From the NCBI RefSeq assembly GCF_030269645.1, contig NZ_BSTR01000046.1, positions 1-62,090 on the forward strand: a stretch of 62,090 nucleotides of DNA, read 5' to 3'. The stretch comes from Actinokineospora sp. NBRC 105648. Lineage in GTDB: Bacteria > Actinomycetota > Actinomycetes > Mycobacteriales > Pseudonocardiaceae. Below, one piece after another: positions 51,205-57,220 of this stretch. Both the position numbers and the translations under genes were made by a program. How positions within the stretch are numbered: the first letter of the stretch is position 1; every line of letters starts with the position of its first letter. Under the pieces are notes generated by a model. It was not told where the DNA came from. It worked only from the letters and a program-made list of their open reading frames with translations, and made no database searches.

Positions 51205-52877
51205 CAGCTGCTGACCGTCAACCCGGAGATCACCCTGGTGGCCTCGGCGACCTGCTCGGCACCGAGCACGCTGACCCGGACCTCGATGGTGAGCTCCTTG
51301 CCGGTGCTGCGCTCGGTGGCGGCGAGCCGGAGCAGGCCCTCCTCGTCGACCTCCATCCGGATGTCGACCGGCGCCCCGAGCGGCAGCCGCGGCAGGCCGG
51401 TGATCGCGCCCGCGCCGTCGGTGAGCGCCTTGTTCTCCTCGAGCCCGGGGCCCGCGACCACCCCGGACTGCTCGTAGAGCTCGATCTCGATCTCGGTCTG
51501 GTTCTCCCGGACGGTGCCCGCGGTCATCGTGCGGTCGCCGGTGGGCAGCCGGTCGTTGGCGTGCACCAGGTGCTCGACGTAGTAGCTCGGCGGCTTGTCC
51601 CGCCAGTCCGGCGCGGAGGTGTCGACCAGCTTCACCCCGAACGCCTTGGGCAGCACGTTGTGAGTGTCCTTGGCGGACAGGCTCTCCAGCGTCTGGACCG
51701 AGATCCCGGTGCGCGCGGCCACGGTGTCGACCGCCGCCGCGGCGGCCGCGTCGGCGCTCACCGGGTCGGCGGCCTCGGCGCGGGCCTGGTCGACCTCGCG
51801 GTGCACGACGCGGCCGAGGGCGAACAGCGCCGCCCCCTTGGCCACCGCCAGGTGCGGGTCGTGCAGCCGCGGCTCCCAGCCGAACTCGGCGCGCAGCCGC
51901 TGGGCGACCGCGGGCATGCTGGACGACCCGCCGACCAGCAGCACGTCGTCGATCCGGGTGTCGGGCTCCTTCTCGGTGAGAGTGGCCAGCGTCCGCCGGA
52001 CGATGTCGACGGTCTTGTCCAGCAGGTCCTTGGTGAGGTCCTCGAACTGGGCGCGGGTGACGTCGATCCGCGCGCTGGCACCGGCCCCGCGCAGCGCGAC
52101 CGGCCGGGACTCCGCGCGGGAGAGCTGCTTCTTGGTGTCCTCGGAGATGGTGACCAACGACTGCAGGAACTCCTCGTCGTCCTCCAGGTCCACCCCCGGC
52201 GGGACCTGCTGGGCGAACCGCTCGAAGAGGTGGTCGCGCAGCCGGGCGTCCCAGTCGGCGCCGCCGAGCCGGTCGTCGCCGTCGGTGCACACGACCGAGA
52301 TCTCGGTCGCCGAGACCCGGATGACGGTGGTGTCGAACGTGCCGCCGCCCAGGTCGTAGACCAGGATCGTGCGCTCGCCGGGGTGCGTGGTGGCCTCGTA
52401 GTGCAGCGCGGCGGCGACCGGCTCGGGCACGATCCCGATCACGTCGAGGCCCGCGATCCGGCCCGCGTTCTTGGTCGCGTCCCGCTCCAGCATGCCGAAG
52501 TAGGCGGGCACGGTGATCACGACCTGGCTCACCGCGGACCCGGTGTGCTCGGCGGCGTCCTGGGCGAGCTGCTTGAGGATCAGCGCGGAGATCGACTCCG
52601 GGGTGTGGTCGACGTCGTCGAAACGGTAGTTGGCCGCCGAGCCCATCTCGCGCTTGATCAGCGAGACCACCCGGTCCGGGTGGGTGATCGCGGTGTTCTT
52701 GGCCACCGAGCCGACCACCACGTTGGACTCGTTCTCGAAGTACACCACCGAGGGCGTGGTCTCCAGGCTGTCGGTGTTGCGGCACACCGTCGGCCTGCCG
52801 GTCTCGTCGACGTGCGCGATCGCCGAGTAGGTGGTCCCCAGGTCGATGCCGAACACCCGCAGGTTGGTCTCAGTCAC
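51204..52877 (-). CDS. Hsp70-like chaperone ATPase (3), short form
   Basis: The 557-residue protein begins MTETNLRVFGIDLGTTYSAI. All Hsp70 ATPase motifs are present: VVITVPAYFGMLERDATKNA, ILVYDLGGGTFDTTVIRVSA, LGGADWDARL and VLLVGGSSSMPAVAQRLRAE. An Ala-rich insertion (DPVSADAAAAAAVDTVAART) follows the ATPase domain; then a beta domain (LPKAFGVKLVDTSAPDWRDK to IEIELYEQSG). The helical lid is missing. GTG at 52877 overlaps the GrpE-like gene by eight bases, a direct GrpE-Hsp70 pair. It is second in the nine-gene operon. Confidence 0.93.
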   Translation of the reverse strand: MTETNLRVFGIDLGTTYSAIAHVDETGRPTVCRNTDSLETTPSVVYFENESNVVVGSVAKNTAITHPDRVVSLIKREMGSAANYRFDDVDHTPESISALILKQLAQDAAEHTGSAVSQVVITVPAYFGMLERDATKNAGRIAGLDVIGIVPEPVAAALHYEATTHPGERTILVYDLGGGTFDTTVIRVSATEISVVCTDGDDRLGGADWDARLRDHLFERFAQQVPPGVDLEDDEEFLQSLVTISEDTKKQLSRAESRPVALRGAGASARIDVTRAQFEDLTKDLLDKTVDIVRRTLATLTEKEPDTRIDDVLLVGGSSSMPAVAQRLRAEFGWEPRLHDPHLAVAKGAALFALGRVVHREVDQARAEAADPVSADAAAAAAVDTVAARTGISVQTLESLSAKDTHNVLPKAFGVKLVDTSAPDWRDKPPSYYVEHLVHANDRLPTGDRTMTAGTVRENQTEIEIELYEQSGVVAGPGLEENKALTDGAGAITGLPRLPLGAPVDIRMEVDEEGLLRLAATERSTGKELTIEVRVSVLGAEQVAEATRVISGLTVSS

Positions 52878-53652
52878 CGGTCGTCCCCTCCGCGTTCGAT
52901 CGCTCTGCCTGGCGCTGCTGGTCGTGCTGTCGCGCGTCGTCCCGGTTCTGGTCGTCCCGGTTCTCGTCGTCCCGGCGCTGCTCGTCCTGGGGCTGTTCGT
53001 CCTGGTCGGCGGGTGGCTCCCAGCGCCACACGTGCACTCGGGCGGCGGTGGTGACCCGTTCGGCGGCCACGTCGAGGTAGCCGTCGGAGACGACCTCGGC
53101 GACCGTGGCGTCCTGAGCCGCGCTCGGCGCGGGCAGCGCCCGAACGGCCCGGTGCGCGCGGGGTGCGAACGGGTCTCCCACCGCGGGCCGGACCGGCACG
53201 CTCCCGCAGCGCTCCAGCGCCTGCTCGACCGAGAGCGCGAAGGACTCCAGCAGCGCCCCGACCTGCTCCGGGCCGATGTCGGTGGGCAGCCCGCGGGCCT
53301 GGCGCAGCAGGTCGTCACGCAGCTTCTGCAGGTCGATGACCAGCGGCCGGAGCAGCAGCGCCTGCTCACCGACGCGCAGCCGCTCGACCTCGGCGTGCAG
53401 GTTGTCGATCACCCGCTCCCGCGCCGCGGCGCGGGCCTGGTAGCCGCGCGCCTGCTCGGCGAGGTCGGCGACCGACCGCGCGAGTTCCGCGACCGCGGAA
53501 TGCTCGGTGGAATGGTCGGGCGCCTCGCCGGAATTCGACGGGGGCGCCGGGTCGACCACATTGTCCAATTCGGACACCGCGTCCACACCAACCTCTCTCG
53601 TGCGCGAAAGCCAGCCGGGAAGGCTGCTCCCATCTTCGACCACTCCGATCAC
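52870..53652 (-). CDS. GrpE-like nucleotide exchange factor
   Basis: The 260-residue protein has a coiled-coil segment (AELARSVADLAEQARGYQAR to NLHAEVERLRVGEQALLLRP). A GrpE-type head follows: LVIDLQKLRDDLLRQARGLP, ESFALSVEQALERCGSVPVR, PRAHRAVRALPAPSAAQDAT and VAEVVSDGYLDVAAERVTTA. The C-terminal 40 residues are very charged and low in complexity (DDENRDDQNRDDARQHDQQR). GrpE releases ADP from Hsp70. This copy is at the head of the operon and overlaps Hsp70 by eight bases, so it is dedicated to the island's Hsp70s; no DnaJ gene with HPD is present. Start GTG at 53652. Confidence 0.8.
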   Translation of the reverse strand: MIGVVEDGSSLPGWLSRTREVGVDAVSELDNVVDPAPPSNSGEAPDHSTEHSAVAELARSVADLAEQARGYQARAAARERVIDNLHAEVERLRVGEQALLLRPLVIDLQKLRDDLLRQARGLPTDIGPEQVGALLESFALSVEQALERCGSVPVRPAVGDPFAPRAHRAVRALPAPSAAQDATVAEVVSDGYLDVAAERVTTAARVHVWRWEPPADQDEQPQDEQRRDDENRDDQNRDDARQHDQQRQAERSNAEGTTGD

Positions 53653-53783
53653 CGCGTCGCAGCGGGGTCCACACAGGTATCAGACGCACCACGCCGCTCG
53701 GGGTCAATGACAGAATGTGGTCAGAATCCGCCACGAATGGCCCAGCGGGCATTCCGGCGTGGTATTGCGTGGTATTGGCGGGC
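53653..53783 (-). promoter_or_regulatory. Upstream region of the nine-gene conflict operon
   Basis: This 131-base gap precedes the GrpE gene on the minus strand and must hold the operon promoter unless transcription enters from the RES/TIR gene. A weak candidate is TTGACC and GATACC on the minus strand with a 20-base spacer. No clear operator was found. Confidence 0.3.
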
Positions 53784-54782
53784 TCAGTCCCCGGCCAGGC
53801 CCGGCGTGTCCCGGATGACGCGGTCCACCACCCGGGCGATCGACTCCGGGTAGTGGGCGAACCCGAACGGCAGGTGCGCGTGCTGCAGAACGGCCAGTGG
53901 CGCCAGCGCGGGTGGCAGCTTGGCGGCGGACAGCCTTTCCCTGGCACCGACCAGGACCGGCACCACGGTCAGCCCGCGCTCGAAGGCCACCAGGATCTCC
54001 CGGCGCACCCAGTCGTCGGGGTCGTCGAGCCTGCGCCGCCCGTTCTTGGCGACGCTCTCCCATTTCTCGCCGACCACCACGACGAGGACCCGGGCGGTCC
54101 GCACCCGGTCCAGCAGGACGTCCACAAAGGGCGTGCCGGGGCTCATCGACCGGTCGCCGAGGAAGACGGCCTCGGGCCCCAACCGGTCGACGAACCCCTG
54201 GTCGAGCAGCACCGCGGCGATCTTGTCGTCACCACCGCGGTAATTGACGAACACCCGCGGCGGATCGGCGACCGGTACAGGAATCTCGAGGCGCAGCGGG
54301 CGCAGCACGCGGTTGACGGCGGTGGCGCCGGAGATCGTGTCGAGGTCCGTGGAGAAATCCGGCAACGGTGTCAACGGGACTCCGTCGAACAGGACGAACG
54401 TCCGGTCCGGTGGATTGACCTCGGAACGCCGCACCACCCCGCGGCAATCGGGGTCGGGCTCCCCCGCGGCCAAGTCGCGGTCGGTGAGCCGCCGGACGAC
54501 GCGGACGTCTTCGTCGACCCGCAGCGCGGACATGGTCAGGCCCGCGACATCGGCCACCACCCGCGCCCCGGTGCCCAAACTGGTGGCCCGCGGCGCCAGG
54601 TACTCCGCCGCGGCCGTGACCTCGGACTCGGCGGCGGACAACCAGGCCCGACCACCGCCGTACGGACCTGGTGAACCGGAGGACCGGTCTTGGTATTGCG
54701 CGGCGGGAACATCGCGGGGGTGCACGCGCCAGAGCACGGTGCCCGCTTGGAGGAGGTGCCTCGGAAGCCGCGCCGACCCCAC
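53784..54782 (-). CDS. RES-like N-terminal domain fused to a TIR domain
   Basis: The roughly 332-residue protein has a C-terminal TIR domain: VFVNYRGGDDKIAAVLLDQG, then AVFLGDRSMSPGTPFVDVLL, ARVLVVVVGEKW, and the helix WVRREILVAFERGLTVVPVL with the likely catalytic Glu. The N-terminal part reads LLQAGTVLWRVHPRDVPAAQ, then PYGGGRAWLSAAESEVTAAA and EYLAP, which resembles a RES domain (R-V-H-P, G-G-R and A-x-x-E segments). Both TIR and RES folds can consume NAD+. GTG at 54782 is chosen because GAGGGGGTGG lies just upstream; GTG at 54827 would add 15 residues of Gly-rich sequence. It is 131 bases upstream of the GrpE-led operon on the same strand and is probably its effector (inference). Confidence 0.75.
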   Translation of the reverse strand: MGSARLPRHLLQAGTVLWRVHPRDVPAAQYQDRSSGSPGPYGGGRAWLSAAESEVTAAAEYLAPRATSLGTGARVVADVAGLTMSALRVDEDVRVVRRLTDRDLAAGEPDPDCRGVVRRSEVNPPDRTFVLFDGVPLTPLPDFSTDLDTISGATAVNRVLRPLRLEIPVPVADPPRVFVNYRGGDDKIAAVLLDQGFVDRLGPEAVFLGDRSMSPGTPFVDVLLDRVRTARVLVVVVGEKWESVAKNGRRRLDDPDDWVRREILVAFERGLTVVPVLVGARERLSAAKLPPALAPLAVLQHAHLPFGFAHYPESIARVVDRVIRDTPGLAGD

Positions 54783-54864
54783 GCCGCCACCCCCTCGGTC
54801 CCGGTACCCGCCCGAGGCTACCGCCACCCGGTCAGCCGGTGGGAATGTCGTCGCGGTCGAGAAC

Positions 54865-54900
54865 GGAAACGAGGGGCGGCATTTCCCGCCCCTCGTTTCC
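54865..54900 (-). terminator. Hairpin after the nitroreductase gene
   Basis: Perfect 15-base arms GGAAACGAGGGGCGG and CCGCCCCTCGTTTCC enclose a six-base loop, seven bases beyond the nitroreductase stop. Read on the minus strand it ends in GTTTCCGTTCTC. It separates the housekeeping-like operon from the RES/TIR gene downstream. Confidence 0.85.
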
Positions 54901-54906
54901 CTTTGT

Positions 54907-55593
54907 TCACACGCGGACGATCACCTGGTCCAAGTCCTTGCGAACCAGGTTCGGGACCGTGGCGTCGGGTGCCGGGTATCCGACCGGGATGACCGCGAAG
55001 GCCTTTTCGTTGCGCGGCCGGTCCAGCACCTCGGAGAGGAACCGCATCGGGCTCGGTGTGTGGGTCAGCGCGGCGAGGCCCGCCAGGTGCAAAGCGGTGA
55101 GCAGCATGCCCACGGCGATCCCGACCGACTCGTCGACGTAGTAGTGCTTGTGCTGCTCGCCGTCCTCGTCGAGGTAGAACCGCTGCTGGAACACGACGAT
55201 CAGGTATGGGGCGTCGGTCAGGTGCGGCTTGTGCTTGTCGGTGCCCAGCGGCCGCAGGGCGGACAGCCACTCCTCGCCGAGTCGGCCGTCGTAGGAGATC
55301 CGCTCCTCTTCCTCGGCCGCCTCGCGAATGCGGGCGCGCACCTCTGGATCGGTGACCAGGACGAAGGTCCACGGTTGCTGGTGCGCCCCGGACGGGGCGG
55401 TCGCGGCGACCGCGATCGCGTCGATGACGACCTGCTCGGGAACCGGGTCGGTGGAGAACGCGCGCACGGTCCGGCGCTGGTCCATCCTCGCCCGCAGCTC
55501 GGCCGCCGCGCGCAGCGACTCGCTGTCCGGGATCCGCTCCGGGCGGTAGGGCACCGGCGTGTACGGCTGGTTGTGGATCGGCGTCCAGGTCAT
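54907..55593 (-). CDS. Nitroreductase family protein
   Basis: The 228-residue flavin (FMN) protein contains RRTVRAFSTDPVPEQVVIDA, the FMN-contact ATAPSGAHQQPWTFVLV, DAPYLIVVFQQRFYL, VDESVGIAVGMLLTALHLAG and LDRPRNEKAFAVIPVGYP. This is the usual nitroreductase/iodotyrosine deiodinase-like layout, reducing nitro groups, quinones or halogenated aromatics with NAD(P)H. ATG at 55593 overlaps the stop of the secreted hydrolase gene by four bases, so the two are translationally coupled. Control by the operator at 57121 should therefore apply to both. No signal peptide. Confidence 0.93.
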   Translation of the reverse strand: MTWTPIHNQPYTPVPYRPERIPDSESLRAAAELRARMDQRRTVRAFSTDPVPEQVVIDAIAVAATAPSGAHQQPWTFVLVTDPEVRARIREAAEEEERISYDGRLGEEWLSALRPLGTDKHKPHLTDAPYLIVVFQQRFYLDEDGEQHKHYYVDESVGIAVGMLLTALHLAGLAALTHTPSPMRFLSEVLDRPRNEKAFAVIPVGYPAPDATVPNLVRKDLDQVIVRV

Positions 55594-57122
55594 GCGGGCC
55601 ATCCTCCCCGGCCGAGCGGGGCGGGCGGAACGCTGAACCGGTTCAGTGCGTCGGGGCGGCAGAACTCGTCGTGGGCCGGGAGGGCACCGCTGACGAGGAA
55701 CCGGTGGGCGGCGGTGACCGCGCAGGACGGCGTGGACGGGTCGTACGCGCCGTGGTTGCCACCGTCCACAGTGACCATTCGGGCGCGGTCGCCGAAGGCG
55801 CGCCGCTGGCCCAGGGCCCCGACATAGGGGGTCCCCGGATCGCGGAGTGTCTGCAGCAGCAGGACATTCGTCGGACCGCGGTCGGTCACCCGCACCGGCG
55901 GTTCGAGCGGCTCGGGCCAGAACGCGCACGGCCAGATGTTCGCGCCCATGCCGCCCAGCACCGGAAACCAGGACCGGTGCGCCGCGACGTCGCGCTGGTA
56001 GCGGCCGAGGTCGTGCGACCAGCGGCTGTCGCCGCAGGTGACGGCGAGCAGGACGGCGACGTCGTTGTCGCGCGGGATCCCCGGGGTGTTCGCCGGGTCG
56101 CCCCACCCGGGCGGCGGGCCGTCGCCGTCGAGGAAGTGCGACCACGCGGCGATCTCCGCGAAGTACCCGACGTGGTAGGAGTACGCGCGGTAGATGGCGC
56201 GGTACAGGTTCCCGTTGACCGGACCGGCCTTCGGGTGCGCCACCGGCGCGCGGTCGAGCCGTTCGGCGCGGGCGAGGTAGTCCGCGCGCACGGCGGCCGG
56301 GGTCGCGCCGAGGGACTTGTCGTTGGCGACCACCCACGAGGCGTAGTCGGCGAACCGCAGCTCGGCGCCGTGGTCCCAGAGCGCCCACTGCCCCTGCCAA
56401 CCGCGGGTCGGGTCGACGTTCGCGTCGAGGATGACCCGGTCGGTGCGGTCGGGGAAGAGCGCCGCGTACACCGCGCCGAGGTAGCTGCCGTAGGAGGCGC
56501 TGTTGTAGGACAGCTTCCGCTCCCCCAGCGCGGCCCGGATCCGGTCGAGGTCGCGCGCGGTGTTGGCGGTGGTCACGTGCCGCACCAGGTCGCCGCCGCG
56601 GGCGAGGCAGTCCCGGGCGAGGTCGCGGGCGAACTCGACGTTGCCGGTGATCGAGCCGTCCGGCGCCGGGAACGGGAAGACGCGCTCGTTGGGCAGCTGC
56701 TCGGGGGCCCGGCCGCAGGTGATCGGGGTGCTGCGACCGACCCCGCGCGGGTCGAAGCCGACCAGGTCGTAGCGGTCGAGCACCTCCTGCGGGTAGATCG
56801 TGGCGTAGCCGCTGGGCAGGTTGAGGCTGGGCACGCCCGGGCCGCCGCCGTTGTGCACCAGGACGCCGCGGCGAAGACCGGGCTTGGCGGTGCGCAGCAG
56901 GGACACGGCGATCTCGATCTTGCGGCCCGCCGGGGCGCGGTAGTCGAGCGGTACCTGCAGGCTCGTGCAGCGCAGCCGCGGGTCGACCGGTGCCGAGTTG
57001 GGGTCAGGCGGACAGTCCCGCCAGGTCACCGCCGTGTCGGCGGCCTCGGCGGACTGCCCCGCGACCAGGGTCGCCGCCAACGCCACCAGCACCCCGGCCA
57101 ACGCCCCGAATGATCGTCTCAT
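55590..57122 (-). CDS. Secreted alpha/beta hydrolase, tripeptidyl aminopeptidase-like
   Basis: The 510-residue protein has a Sec signal peptide (MRRSFGALAGVLVALAATLV up to SAEA), then the alpha/beta hydrolase fold of the SlpD/E-type exported peptidases. It shows LVHNGGGPGVPSLNLPSGYA (oxyanion region), YDLVGFDPRGVGRSTP, the nucleophile elbow YNSASYGSYLG, and a TAP-like C-terminal domain with LLLQTLRDPGTPYVGA and GGNHGAYDP (catalytic Asp and His). The elbow has S-A-S-Y-G in place of G-x-S-x-G, a mild deviation. ATG at 57122 overlaps a palindromic operator, and TATGGT ends seven bases before it, so a leaderless transcript is likely. It removes N-terminal peptides outside the cell (family knowledge). 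Confidence 0.9.
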   Translation of the reverse strand: MRRSFGALAGVLVALAATLVAGQSAEAADTAVTWRDCPPDPNSAPVDPRLRCTSLQVPLDYRAPAGRKIEIAVSLLRTAKPGLRRGVLVHNGGGPGVPSLNLPSGYATIYPQEVLDRYDLVGFDPRGVGRSTPITCGRAPEQLPNERVFPFPAPDGSITGNVEFARDLARDCLARGGDLVRHVTTANTARDLDRIRAALGERKLSYNSASYGSYLGAVYAALFPDRTDRVILDANVDPTRGWQGQWALWDHGAELRFADYASWVVANDKSLGATPAAVRADYLARAERLDRAPVAHPKAGPVNGNLYRAIYRAYSYHVGYFAEIAAWSHFLDGDGPPPGWGDPANTPGIPRDNDVAVLLAVTCGDSRWSHDLGRYQRDVAAHRSWFPVLGGMGANIWPCAFWPEPLEPPVRVTDRGPTNVLLLQTLRDPGTPYVGALGQRRAFGDRARMVTVDGGNHGAYDPSTPSCAVTAAHRFLVSGALPAHDEFCRPDALNRFSVPPAPLGRGGWPA

Positions 57123-57134
57123 GGTCTAGACCAT
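57121..57134. promoter_or_regulatory. DasR-type (dre-like) operator over the hydrolase start
   Basis: ATGGTCTAGACCAT is a perfect 14-bp palindrome that includes TGGTCTAGACCA, the core of the DasR/NagR (GntR family) binding site of actinomycetes (consensus ACTGGTCTAGACCACT). It covers the start codon and the -10-like TATGGT (57130-57135, minus strand), so binding should repress the hydrolase-nitroreductase operon. Regulation by amino-sugar status is inferred from known DasR biology. Confidence 0.75.
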
Positions 57135-57174
57135 AGAGATCGAGCGCCGGTGGGACATCCCCACCAGGTGGTAT

Positions 57175-57206
57175 CCGCCGCGCCCCGGGTGACCGGGGCG
57201 CGGCGG
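57175..57206 (-). terminator. valS terminator hairpin
   Basis: Perfect 12-base arms CCGCCGCGCCCC and GGGGCGCGGCGG enclose the loop GGGTGACC, 15 bases past the end of valS on the minus strand. Confidence 0.85.
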
Positions 57207-57220
57207 TCAGAACTCAGACC

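Noticed and set aside
48562..52785. Long minus-strand frame of about 1400 codons spanning Hsp70 and the FN3 protein
   Set aside because: Its last part is the real FN3 gene; the upstream part is an out-of-frame reading of the Hsp70 gene, so it is not a fusion.
48562..54782. Canonical DnaK-GrpE-DnaJ heat-shock operon
   Set aside because: The Hsp70s lack lids, no DnaJ is present, and the neighbours are GTPases, GAP1, FN3, vWA and TIR proteins.
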